Of a stretch of 14,535 nt of DNA, positions 1 to 7,704 are shown in pieces; position 1 is the first letter of the stretch, and the number at the start of each line of letters is the position of its first letter. The position numbers and the translations under genes were made by a program. The DNA comes from Acidiferrobacteraceae bacterium (lineage in GTDB: Bacteria > Pseudomonadota > Gammaproteobacteria > Acidiferrobacterales > Acidiferrobacteraceae). Location: contig DAHWKH010000100.1 of the NCBI GenBank assembly GCA_027343725.1, positions 1 to 14,535 on the forward strand. The letters run 5' to 3'. The notes beneath the pieces are model-generated. The model saw only the letters and a program-made list of their open reading frames with translations, ran no database searches and had not been told where the DNA came from.

Positions 1-836
<836 letters not shown>

Positions 837-843
837 AATCCCC

Positions 844-2028
844 TTACTGTCTCGCTACGACCGTCCAACGGCCGTTCTGTTGTCTGAGTTCCCGGTCACA
901 GCCCATTTCGCGGGCTTCGTCCGGGGTGTCGCTCAAGGCCTCGATGACGCGTTCCCCCTGGTCCCGCAAGGCGGATATGGCCTGACGCAAGGCCGGGTCG
1001 TTCTCCCGGTAGGGCGCAAAAACCCCGCCTCCGCCCTTCGCGGGTTGGTCTGACAGTTTCAGGAGCAGACGCAGGTCGGCACCGAATCCGACCGCCGGGC
1101 GAGCACGACCGAAGGCGCCGCCGATCTCGTCATAGCGGCCGCCTTGAGCGATGGCGCGACCGAAGTGGCCCACGAAGGCCGCGAACACCACCCCCGTATA
1201 ATACCCGTAGCCGTTCAGTTCGGCGAGGTCGAAATGCCATTCGACCTCCGCGCAGAGCCCCCTCACCGCCTGCCAGACCGCCTTCATCTCGGCCAGGGCC
1301 GCGCGCACCGACTCCGGCGCCCCGGCGAGCGCGCGCTCCGCGGCCTCGAACTCGGAAAAGCTCCCATGCAGGCGGATGAGCGCCTGCATGGCGTCCCGGA
1401 TGCCCTCCGGGAGCGACCACGACGCGAGCAGGGCCGTGACATCGGGTGCCGAGCGGCGTGCAAGCGCCGCGAACAACTCCTGCTCGGCCTCCGGCGTCAG
1501 GTGCGCCGCGCGCGCAAGCCCGCGATAGATACCCACATGCCCCATTTCGACGTGCACCGCACCAAAACCCGCGCGCGCCAAGAGGGCCAGCATGAGCCGC
1601 AAGACCTCGCTGTCGGCGCGCACGCCGGGCGCGCCGAAGAGCTCGGCGCCGATCTGCAAGGGCTCGCGCGCGGTGCCGAACTCGTCGGGGCGGGTGCGGG
1701 CGACGGGCCCGACATAACACAGGCGCACCGGCGTCTCGCGCCGCAGGTAGTGGGCGTCGATGCGCGCGGCCTGCGGCGTCATGTCGGCGCGCACGCCCAT
1801 GAGCCGGCCCGTCACTTGGTCCGTCAACTTGAAGGTGTCGAGGTCCAGTTCCGAGCCGACGCCCGTCAACAGCGACTCCAGGTATTCGATCAGGGGCGGC
1901 ATGACCAGTTCGTAGCCCCAGTGATCGAGCAGGTCGACGAGCTCCCGCCGCACCTTTTCGGCATGGCGGGCCGCCGGCGGCAGGATTTCCTCCATGCCTT
2001 CCGGCAAGAGCCAACGATCGCGTTTCAT
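844..2028 (-). CDS. hisZ: ATP phosphoribosyltransferase regulatory subunit HisZ
   Basis: HisZ resembles the catalytic core of histidyl-tRNA synthetase but lacks the anticodon-binding domain. In known systems it associates with short-form HisG and confers histidine feedback control on the first step of histidine synthesis. The 394-residue protein starts MKRDRWLLPEGMEEILP. It carries class-II synthetase-like segments: DTFKLTDQ followed by VRADMTPQAARI near residues 65-90, the ARTRPDEFG region near 110, and a C-terminal LNGYGYYTGVVF plus AQGGRYDEIGGAFG, typical of the HisZ/HisS fold. Length and position between hflC and purA match proteobacterial HisZ rather than HisS. A TTG lies one codon upstream at 2031, but the AAGGGGGG at 2033-2040 is better spaced for the ATG at 2028. 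hflC ends 19 nt upstream. The call predicts a short HisG elsewhere in the genome. Confidence 0.95.
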   Translation of the reverse strand: MKRDRWLLPEGMEEILPPAARHAEKVRRELVDLLDHWGYELVMPPLIEYLESLLTGVGSELDLDTFKLTDQVTGRLMGVRADMTPQAARIDAHYLRRETPVRLCYVGPVARTRPDEFGTAREPLQIGAELFGAPGVRADSEVLRLMLALLARAGFGAVHVEMGHVGIYRGLARAAHLTPEAEQELFAALARRSAPDVTALLASWSLPEGIRDAMQALIRLHGSFSEFEAAERALAGAPESVRAALAEMKAVWQAVRGLCAEVEWHFDLAELNGYGYYTGVVFAAFVGHFGRAIAQGGRYDEIGGAFGRARPAVGFGADLRLLLKLSDQPAKGGGGVFAPYRENDPALRQAISALRDQGERVIEALSDTPDEAREMGCDRELRQQNGRWTVVARQ

Positions 2029-2032
2029 CAAG

Positions 2033-2040
2033 CCCCCCTT
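2033..2040 (-). promoter_or_regulatory. Ribosome binding site that decides the hisZ start
   Basis: On the minus strand AAGGGGGG is followed by CTTG and then ATG at 2028. The spacing suits the ATG, while the in-frame TTG at 2031 would be almost on top of the site, so ATG is preferred. Confidence 0.6.
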
Positions 2041-2047
2041 GAGATCC

Positions 2048-2920
2048 TCACGGTGCCGGCGGCTTCCCGAACAGGCGCAGAAAGCCGCTTCCCGGCCCGA
2101 GAATCAGGGTCGTGCGGCGATTGGCGAAACTGCGAGCGTAAGCCTTGAGGCCCATATAGAACGGAAAGAAATGCGGATAGGAGCGGTCGGCGACCGCGTA
2201 CAGGCGCGCCGCTTTCGTCGCCGCCTGCGCGCGCACGCCCTGCGCCGCGCGATAAGCGCGCGCGGCGATCGCGGCCTGCCGGCGCCTGGCCTCAGCCCGT
2301 AGGCGCGCGGCCCTCGCCATGCCGCGGGACTTCAGGCGCGCCGCGCGCCGCAAGGCATCGGCCGCCATGCGTTTCGCCACCGCATCCCGCAAGCGGCCCG
2401 TGAAGGCGATGCGCTGCACCCGCAGGTCCGCCACCGCGAGCCCGTAGCCCGCGACCGCGCGTGCCACGCGCGCGCGGGCCCGTGCATCTGCGGCGCCGAC
2501 GATGTGATGGAGGCTGTGCGCGCCGAGGCTTGCGCGCAGGACACTCGCGACGATCTCGCGCAGCCGCGCGGCGGCCACCCGCTCGTGGCCGCCCGTTGTC
2601 AGGAGATAGGCACGCACGTGCCGGACGCGCCAGGCGACGAACGCGTCCACCAAGAGAGGTTTACCGGTTTTCGTCAACACGCCCTGCGGCTCGACGCGCA
2701 GCAGTTTGAGCCGCGTATCGACGATGTGCGCGCCTTCGATCAACGGCAGTTTGACGTGCAGGCCCGGGCCGATGGGTCCGCCCACGATGCGCCCGAACCG
2801 GGTCACGAGCGCGCGTTCGTGCGGCTTCACCACGTACACGGTGCTGTCCCAGAACGCCCCCGCGAGCGCGAGCGCCACCAGCGCCCACGCCAAGCGGCTT
2901 TTGACCCTTCGCGCCGTCAT
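2048..2920 (-). CDS. hflC: Protease modulator HflC (SPFH/prohibitin family)
   Basis: HflC pairs with HflK in a large inner-membrane SPFH complex that surrounds and modulates the FtsH protease; most of each chain faces the periplasm. The 290-residue protein has a short basic N-terminus, one membrane segment at about residues 9-26, and then the SPFH domain starting YVVKPHERALVTRFG, with LPLIEGAHIVDTR following. A helical segment rich in Ala and Arg covers about residues 180-245, and the tail is SYPHFFPFYMGLKAYARSF, close to the E. coli HflC pattern. It is about 40 residues shorter than E. coli HflC. A hand count gives about 54 Lys/Arg against about 14 Asp/Glu, far more basic than the enteric homologue, mostly because acidic coiled-coil positions are Ala or Arg here. 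The ATG overlaps the hflK stop codon as ATGA, indicating translational coupling. Confidence 0.95.
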   Translation of the reverse strand: MTARRVKSRLAWALVALALAGAFWDSTVYVVKPHERALVTRFGRIVGGPIGPGLHVKLPLIEGAHIVDTRLKLLRVEPQGVLTKTGKPLLVDAFVAWRVRHVRAYLLTTGGHERVAAARLREIVASVLRASLGAHSLHHIVGAADARARARVARAVAGYGLAVADLRVQRIAFTGRLRDAVAKRMAADALRRAARLKSRGMARAARLRAEARRRQAAIAARAYRAAQGVRAQAATKAARLYAVADRSYPHFFPFYMGLKAYARSFANRRTTLILGPGSGFLRLFGKPPAP

Positions 2921-3981
2921 GGCCTTGTGGGCCGCTTGCCCGGGGCCGGTGCAAGCGGAGGGGCGCGCCGCGGGCCCGCGATCGATACCGTCGTCGGCAC
3001 GCCCGACACCACGATGTGGCGCGCCTTGCGATAGACGCGCTCCAGGGTGTGGGTATAGAGGACATCGCGCGTTGCGCGCGGGGCGCTGCGATAGACCTGC
3101 GCCAGGGCCTGAAAGCGGCCGACCCAGGCGCGCGCGCGCGTGACCGTTGCGAGCGCCTGCGCGCGCGCGTGCTCGAGGCGTTTTTCAGCGCTCGCGCGCG
3201 CCTTGGCGATCACGGCTTCACCGTAGGCCCGCGCCCGCGCGCGCTCTTTGCGCGCATCCTCGCGCGCACGCGCCACCTTCTGCAGGGCCGCCATGACGAT
3301 TTTGGGTTCGCTCGCCTTTTGCAGTCGCACGGAGACCACCCGGACGCCCAGATGATAGGACGGGAGGGCGCGCGCAAGGCCGTTCGCGGTCGCCGTCTCC
3401 AGGACCCGGGGGTCGCTCAGCGCCACCGAGGCGCGGGTCTTCGCGACCGCGGAGCGCATGATCGCCTCCGCCAGGCGTTGCAGGGTCTGGCGAGGGTGAT
3501 CGGCACCGAACAGATAGGCGTTGGGGTCGGCGACGCGGTACTGGACCGCGAACTCGAGGTGCACGATGTCGTGGTTGGCGGTCAGCATCCGGGCGGGCGG
3601 CGGCGCCGGCTGCCCTTCATAGAAGGCCGCGCGGCTCTGGTATCCCACCGCCACCACGTGAACCCGGCGAATACTGACCACGCGATCGTTGGCGATCGGC
3701 GCGGGCCAGCGCCAATGCGCGCCGGGGCCCACCACGCGCACCGGCTCCCCCAGGCGCACCAATACCCCGCGGCTGCCACTTGGCACGCTGTAAAATCCGC
3801 TCAAAAACCAGCCGCCGAGAGCGGCCACCAGCGCCACCGCAACGGCCCAGCGCGGAGGCGCGCCGCTCGGCCGCCTCATGCGCCGCCAGAGACGCAGGAC
3901 CAGGGCATCCAGATCCAGGACGTGCGAGGCGTCCTTGCGGCCCCACGGACCCGGGCCCTTTCCGGGATCGTTCCATCCCAC
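2917..3981 (-). CDS. hflK: Protease modulator HflK (SPFH/prohibitin family)
   Basis: HflK is the partner of HflC in the FtsH-associated membrane complex. The 354-residue protein starts MGWNDPGKGPGPWG, a shortened version of the Gly/Pro-rich cytoplasmic N-terminus of HflK. One membrane segment lies at about residues 45-61, followed by the SPFH domain (GFYSVPSGSRGVLVRLGEP, then TANHDIVHLEFAVQYRV). A predicted coiled coil spans about residues 225-300, and the conserved DVLYTHTLERVYRKARHIVV closes the domain. E. coli HflK is about 419 residues; the difference is at both termini. The coiled coil is rich in Ala-Arg repeats encoded by alternating CG tracts. The gene is first in its operon, with its own promoter at 4018-4046 and a predicted leader of about 30 nt. 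The hfq-hflX genes that often precede hflK are not directly upstream; tRNA genes lie there instead. Confidence 0.95.
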   Translation of the reverse strand: MGWNDPGKGPGPWGRKDASHVLDLDALVLRLWRRMRRPSGAPPRWAVAVALVAALGGWFLSGFYSVPSGSRGVLVRLGEPVRVVGPGAHWRWPAPIANDRVVSIRRVHVVAVGYQSRAAFYEGQPAPPPARMLTANHDIVHLEFAVQYRVADPNAYLFGADHPRQTLQRLAEAIMRSAVAKTRASVALSDPRVLETATANGLARALPSYHLGVRVVSVRLQKASEPKIVMAALQKVARAREDARKERARARAYGEAVIAKARASAEKRLEHARAQALATVTRARAWVGRFQALAQVYRSAPRATRDVLYTHTLERVYRKARHIVVSGVPTTVSIAGPRRAPPLAPAPGKRPTRP

Positions 3982-4017
3982 CGATCGCGTTCCCCGAAGA
4001 TGGCTGACAAACGGGCT

Positions 4018-4046
4018 ATTCTAGGCGTGAACGCCCCGGCGGGCAA
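4018..4046 (-). promoter_or_regulatory. Sigma70-type promoter for hflK-hflC-hisZ-purA
   Basis: Reading the minus strand, TTGCCC (4046-4041) is followed after exactly 17 nt by TAGAAT (4023-4018). This is a good -35/-10 pair. Transcription would start near 4011, about 30 nt before the hflK ATG. An 8-bp inverted repeat (4035-4042 and 4062-4069) overlaps the -35 region. Confidence 0.65.
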
Positions 4047-4085
4047 CAAAGGCGCCCGGGGCCGCCGGGACCCGCGGGCGTCCGC

Positions 4086-4113
4086 TTGACATGACCACTC
4101 GCCCGGCTACAAT
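4086..4113 (+). promoter_or_regulatory. Near-consensus sigma70 promoter for the tRNA-Gly/tRNA-Cys genes
   Basis: A perfect TTGACA (4086-4091) and a TACAAT (4108-4113) are separated by 16 nt. The predicted start near 4120 lies only a few bases before the tRNA-Gly 5' end. The stretch between -10 and start, GCTCCGG, is GC-rich, the kind of discriminator associated in enterics with growth-rate and ppGpp control of stable RNA. That regulatory reading is inference. Confidence 0.8.
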
Positions 4114-4123
4114 GCTCCGGTCT

Positions 4124-4198
4124 GCGGGAATAGCTCAGTGGTAGAGCACAACCTTGCCAAGGTTGGGGTCGCGAGTTCGAATCTCGTTTCCCGCTCCA
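4124..4198 (+). tRNA. tRNA-Gly (anticodon GCC)
   Basis: A full cloverleaf can be drawn by eye. Acceptor GCGGGAA pairs with TTCCCGC, and there is a short D arm with GCTCAGTGGTAGAGC. The anticodon stem CAACC/GGTTG carries loop TTGCCAA, with anticodon GCC at 4156-4158. The T arm is CGAGTTCGAATCTCG, the discriminator base is T, and CCA is encoded. It reads GGC and GGT codons. It is the first gene of a two-tRNA unit with tRNA-Cys, driven by the promoter at 4086-4113. Confidence 0.98.
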
Positions 4199-4252
4199 GC
4201 CCCCACCGAGGTTGTCGTTCCGTCGTTCCTCGATTCCTAGCATGCAGCGCAC

Positions 4253-4326
4253 GGCTGGGTGGCAGAGTGGTGATGCAGCGGCCTGCAAAGCCGTCAATGC
4301 CGGTTCGATTCCGGCCCCAGCCTCCA
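4253..4326 (+). tRNA. tRNA-Cys (anticodon GCA)
   Basis: Acceptor GGCTGGG pairs with CCCAGCC. The anticodon stem GCGGC/GCCGT (one G-U pair) holds loop CTGCAAA, with anticodon GCA at 4285-4287. The T arm is GCCGGTTCGATTCCGGC, the discriminator is T, and CCA is encoded at 4324-4326. It lies 54 nt after tRNA-Gly with no promoter of its own, so it is probably cotranscribed and processed. The spacer contains a small tandem repeat of GTCGTTCC (4214-4229) and nothing else I can interpret. In E. coli the matching unit is glyW-cysT-leuZ; no tRNA-Leu follows here, and the next gene is the convergent manganese catalase 38 nt away. Confidence 0.98.
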
Positions 4327-4364
4327 AGCCCCCGTCCGCGGCCCGGACACCCCAACGATCTCCT

Positions 4365-5237
4365 TCAAGACGAACGCTTGCGCCCGAGTTCCGCGCCGGT
4401 CTGGGGATTGCCGTCGGCGCGCGAGGCCGTCCGCGCGGCACTCGCATTCCAGAGCTTCGCTTGTTCGGGCGTCAGTTTGACGGACGCCGATCCGTCCCCG
4501 CCGTCGGCCGCCGCCTGGCTTTGCGCGCCATCGATATACTCCCAACTATCGCCCTGATTCCAGGGGCCGCGCGCATCCCCCTCGCCCGTCGAAAGATTGT
4601 AATACCGGGATTCGAACTGCGCTTGTCCCGGCATCTTGCCCGGCGGGAAGTTGCCGTCGATGGCGTAGAGGGCCTTCTCGAAGGCCTTTTGGTGCGCGAT
4701 CTCGCGCGTCATCAAGAACCCGAGCGCGTCCTTCACGCCGGGATCCTCGGTCACGTTGATGAGCCGCTCGTACAGGATCTTGGCGCGCGCCTCCGCGGCG
4801 ATGTTCGAACGCAGATCCGCCGTCGGCTCACCGATCGTGTCCACGTAACCCGCGCTCCAGGCCGCGCCGCCCGAATTGATGAGACCCGCGCCGCCGCCGT
4901 ACAGCAAGGACGCCACGTGGCTTTCCCCACCCTCGGTGATCGTGCGCAGGAGTTCGGCGTCCTTGATACCCTCCGCCATCTCCCCTTTCACGTTTTTGTT
5001 CAACATCACGATGATATTTCCGATCACTTCGAGATGGCTCATCTCCTCGGTGGCGATGTCGAACAGCATATCCTTGCGCTTTGGATCGCTCTCGGCGATC
5101 GCCTGCGTGAAATAGCGCATGGCGGCCGCGAGCTCGCCCTGCGGGCCGCCGAATTGTTCGAGCATCAAGCTCCCGAGCTTGGGGTTGGTCTCCGATACGC
5201 GCACGGTGTACATGAGGCGCTTGTTGTGTGCAAACAT
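4365..5237 (-). CDS. Manganese catalase (non-haem, dimanganese)
   Basis: This enzyme dismutates hydrogen peroxide to water and oxygen with a dimanganese centre in a ferritin-like four-helix bundle, in the cytoplasm. The 290-residue protein has every metal ligand expected from characterised Mn catalases: Glu35 (GPQGELAAAMRYF), Glu65 and His68 (TEEMSHLE), Glu149 (AAEARAKILYERL) and His182 (REIAHQKAFEKAL). After the bundle comes the QFESRYYNLSTG segment and a polar, Ala-rich tail of about 50 residues. The start chosen is MFAHNKRLMYTV at 5237, the usual N-terminus of the family, with GAGGGA about 6 nt upstream. A longer frame back to 5393 overlaps pgsA and is rejected. The gene follows pgsA by 80 nt without an obvious promoter in between, so it is either the last gene of the cluster or weakly independent. 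The N-terminal part has somewhat more AT-rich patches than its neighbours, a faint hint of separate origin. Confidence 0.95.
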   Translation of the reverse strand: MFAHNKRLMYTVRVSETNPKLGSLMLEQFGGPQGELAAAMRYFTQAIAESDPKRKDMLFDIATEEMSHLEVIGNIIVMLNKNVKGEMAEGIKDAELLRTITEGGESHVASLLYGGGAGLINSGGAAWSAGYVDTIGEPTADLRSNIAAEARAKILYERLINVTEDPGVKDALGFLMTREIAHQKAFEKALYAIDGNFPPGKMPGQAQFESRYYNLSTGEGDARGPWNQGDSWEYIDGAQSQAAADGGDGSASVKLTPEQAKLWNASAARTASRADGNPQTGAELGRKRSS

Positions 5238-5317
5238 GGGCAGTCCCTCGCGTGATGACGAAAACGCGCATGTTCCGGCTAACGCCGACCCAAGGCATCC
5301 GCCGAAGGGGCGCGCCC

Positions 5318-5917
5318 TCAGCGCCCGAGGCGCGCGCGCTCGGCCTTCACGAGTTCCGGCCAGGCGGCGCGCAGATAAACGCCCATGGACCACAACGTGA
5401 GCCCGGCCGCGAGATAGAGCAGGAGTTCACCGAGCACGAACGTCGGCAGATCCGCGAACGGGTGTTCGTAGAGCATGAGGAGGATCGCCGCCATTTGCAC
5501 GCCGGTCTTGAATTTTCCGACGAGCGAGACCGCGACGCTTTTGCGCTTGCCGACCTCCGCCATCCACTCGCGCAGGGCCGAGACCGCGATCTCGCGCCCG
5601 ATAATGATCAGGACGACGACCGCAAACAGCGCATGCCCCCCGAGGAGCCGCGGGGTGGCGGGATGGGCCACGATCAAAATCAAGGCCGCGGCCACCATGA
5701 GCTTGTCGGCGACGGGATCGAGAAACGCGCCGAAGGCCGATGACTGATCGAGCTTGCGCGCGAGATAGCCGTCGAGCCAATCGGTGATGGCCGCCGCCAG
5801 AAAGAAGGCGGCACTCCCGGCGTGCGCCCAGGTCACAGGCAGGAAGTAGACGATCACGAACACCGGGATCAAGGCCAGGCGCAGGAGCGTGAGGAGATTG
5901 GGTGCGGTCAGGGGCAC
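5318..5917 (-). CDS. pgsA: CDP-diacylglycerol--glycerol-3-phosphate 3-phosphatidyltransferase
   Basis: PgsA makes phosphatidylglycerol phosphate, the committed step to the acidic phospholipids phosphatidylglycerol and cardiolipin, in the inner membrane. The 199-residue protein shows the complete CDP-alcohol phosphotransferase motif: Asp46, Asp49-Gly50, Ala53-Arg54, Gly63, Asp67 and Asp71 (TDWLDGYLARKLDQ, then FGAFLDPVADK). Several hydrophobic membrane segments are visible (about residues 8-27, 34-46, 73-84, 95-107, 140-148 and 158-178). Length is normal for the family. Translation is predicted to start at GTG 5917, inside the end of uvrC, with a strong GGGAGGGA ribosome binding site at 5921-5928. 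The first residues, PLTAPNLLTLLRL, match the family N-terminus. The uvrC-pgsA order is widely conserved in gammaproteobacteria. Confidence 0.96.
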   Translation of the reverse strand: MPLTAPNLLTLLRLALIPVFVIVYFLPVTWAHAGSAAFFLAAAITDWLDGYLARKLDQSSAFGAFLDPVADKLMVAAALILIVAHPATPRLLGGHALFAVVVLIIIGREIAVSALREWMAEVGKRKSVAVSLVGKFKTGVQMAAILLMLYEHPFADLPTFVLGELLLYLAAGLTLWSMGVYLRAAWPELVKAERARLGR

Positions 5918-7704
5918 GACTCCCTCCCGGGATGAAAGACTTCGTAGATGCGCCGCGCGAGCTCGGAGCTGATGCCGGGCAACCGTTCGAGATCGGCGAG
6001 CTCGGCCTGGGCCACGAAGCGCGCGCCGCCCAAGGCCTTCACGAGCGCCTGGCGACGCTTGGGACCGACGCCCGGGATGGCATCGAGCGCCGACACCAGG
6101 CGCGCCTTGCCGCGCCGGGCGCGGTGACCGGCGATGGCGAATCGGTGTGCCTCGTCGCGGATCGCCGCGAGCGCCGCGAGCGCCGGCGGGTCATCGCTCA
6201 AGGTGAAAGGGTCCCGTGCGTGCGCCCAGTAGAACTCCTCGTCGCCGAAGCGGCGCTCCGGGCCCTTGGCGATACCCAGGATGCGCGCGCTCTGCTCAAG
6301 CGCCTGCAAGGCCTCCTGGGCCTTGGCCACCTGACCGGCCCCGCCGTCGATGAGGATGAGATCCGGCACCGGGGCCTTGAGATAGCGCCGCCTCACCGCC
6401 TGGGCCATGGCGGCGTAATCATCGCCCGCGGCCACGTCCTCGATATGAAAGCGCCGGTAGTCGCTTTTTCGGGGCCCTTCGGGCCCGAACACGACGCAGG
6501 AGGCCACCGGCCGCTCGCCCTGTGTATGACTGATATCGAAACATTCGATACGCGCCGCCTCCCCCAGGTGCAAGGCCCGCTCCAAGGCCGTCCAGCGCGC
6601 GCGCTGGCCGGCCCGCTCCGCGAGTCGCCGGCGCAGCGCGTCCTCGGCGTTGGTCTGAGCGAGCGCCACCCAGTGCCGCGCCGGCCCGCGCTTGGGGACG
6701 TGGAGGCTGACCGCCTGGCCGCTGTCCGCGCTCAAGGCCGCGGCCAGGGTCTCGCGCTCCGGGACCGCAAGCCCGAGATAGAGGCGCCGGGGCGGCGCCT
6801 GACCGATATAGTACTGCGGCAAGAAGGCGCTCAAGGCCTCCTCGACCGATGCCCCCTCCGGGACCCGCGGGAACACCGTCTTGCTCCCGAGGTGGCGCCC
6901 GCCGCGCACGAACAAAACCGCGATGCACACCGCGTGTTCGCGCCCGGCGACGGCGATGACATCGGCATCGCCCTTGTCGCCGTCGACGTACTGGCGCTCC
7001 TGGATCCCGGATAGATGCGCCACCTGGTCGCGCAGGCGCGCGGCCTGTTCATAATCGAGCCCTTGGGCGGCCTCCTTCATGCGCGCCTTCAGGCTCTTGA
7101 CGAGAGTGCGGTTGCGGCCCTCGAGGAAGACGATGGCATCGGCCACGTCGCGCGCGTAGGCGTGCTCGTCGATGAGGCCGACACAGGGGCCGGAACAGCG
7201 CCGGATCTGGTATTGCAGGCAGGGTCGCGTGCGGTTGCGAAACACGCTGTCCTCGCAGGAGCGCAACGGGAAGATGCGCTGCAGGAGGTGCAGGGTCTCG
7301 CGCACGGCGGTCGCGCTCGGGTAGGGCCCGAAGTAGCGCCCGTCCCCCGTGCGCGCCCCGCGGTGGAAGGCCAGACGCGGGAAGGGTCCCTCGCCGAGGG
7401 CGATGAGCGGATAGCTTTTGTCGTCCCGTAACAAGACGTTATAGCGGGGTTTTAAAGTCTTTATGAGGTTATTTTCGAGCAGCAAGGCCTCCGTCTCGGT
7501 ATGGGTCACGGTCACCTCGATGTGCACGACCGCCGCCATGAGGGCCGCGATCCGGGCATTGGGCGCGCGGCGCAAATAGCTCGCCACGCGCTGGCGCAGG
7601 TTGCGCGCCTTGCCAACGTACAAGACCGTGCCCGCCTCGTCGATCAGCCGATAGACGCCCGGGCCATCACTCAAGCCGCGCACCAAGGCGCGAAGATCGC
7701 TCAT
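5908..7704 (-). CDS. uvrC: Excinuclease ABC subunit C
   Basis: UvrC makes both incisions around bulky lesions during nucleotide excision repair, after UvrA and UvrB load. The 598-residue protein has the usual architecture. The GIY-YIG nuclease is at about 13-95 (GPGVYRLIDEAG, VLYVGKARNLRQRV, Glu77 in LLLENN). A cysteine set follows at 150, 162, 170 and 174. The UvrB-interacting UVR motif is at about 200-235. The RNase H-like nuclease has Asp390 (ECFDIS), Asp453 (LIDGG) and His520 (RDEAHRF). Tandem helix-hairpin-helix motifs are at about 540-590. The cysteine spacing (11, 7 and 3 residues between) equals that of E. coli UvrC, for which a [4Fe-4S] cluster has been reported. The start ATG overlaps the glycosylase stop as ATGA, with GAGGGA just upstream. 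pgsA overlaps its end. Confidence 0.98.
   Translation of the reverse strand: MSDLRALVRGLSDGPGVYRLIDEAGTVLYVGKARNLRQRVASYLRRAPNARIAALMAAVVHIEVTVTHTETEALLLENNLIKTLKPRYNVLLRDDKSYPLIALGEGPFPRLAFHRGARTGDGRYFGPYPSATAVRETLHLLQRIFPLRSCEDSVFRNRTRPCLQYQIRRCSGPCVGLIDEHAYARDVADAIVFLEGRNRTLVKSLKARMKEAAQGLDYEQAARLRDQVAHLSGIQERQYVDGDKGDADVIAVAGREHAVCIAVLFVRGGRHLGSKTVFPRVPEGASVEEALSAFLPQYYIGQAPPRRLYLGLAVPERETLAAALSADSGQAVSLHVPKRGPARHWVALAQTNAEDALRRRLAERAGQRARWTALERALHLGEAARIECFDISHTQGERPVASCVVFGPEGPRKSDYRRFHIEDVAAGDDYAAMAQAVRRRYLKAPVPDLILIDGGAGQVAKAQEALQALEQSARILGIAKGPERRFGDEEFYWAHARDPFTLSDDPPALAALAAIRDEAHRFAIAGHRARRGKARLVSALDAIPGVGPKRRQALVKALGGARFVAQAELADLERLPGISSELARRIYEVFHPGRESCP
5921..5928 (-). promoter_or_regulatory. 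Ribosome binding site for the GTG start of pgsA, within uvrC
   Basis: Minus-strand GGGAGGGA lies 3 nt before GTG at 5917-5915, still inside the uvrC coding region. It supports the GTG start and the 10-nt gene overlap. Confidence 0.6.

Noticed and set aside
4214..4229. Tandem GTCGTTCC repeat between the two tRNA genes
   Set aside because: Two copies of eight bases in a spacer are too few to call a repeat element; chance or slippage explains it.
4334..4348. GTCCG/CGGAC hairpin as an intrinsic terminator
   Set aside because: The stem is only 5 bp and has no following T-run on either strand.
4605..4619. A tRNA T-arm look-alike (minus strand CAGTTCGAATCCCGG), similar to the T arm of the nearby tRNA-Gly
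   Set aside because: It encodes QFESR in a coding segment of the Mn catalase, and no acceptor, D or anticodon arm can be built around it. It is not a tRNA fragment or attachment site on present evidence.
5238..5393. N-terminal extension of the Mn catalase frame to an ATG at 5393
   Set aside because: The extension overlaps the end of pgsA, is Arg-rich low-complexity sequence, and the family N-terminus MFAHNKRL with a good ribosome binding site lies at 5237.
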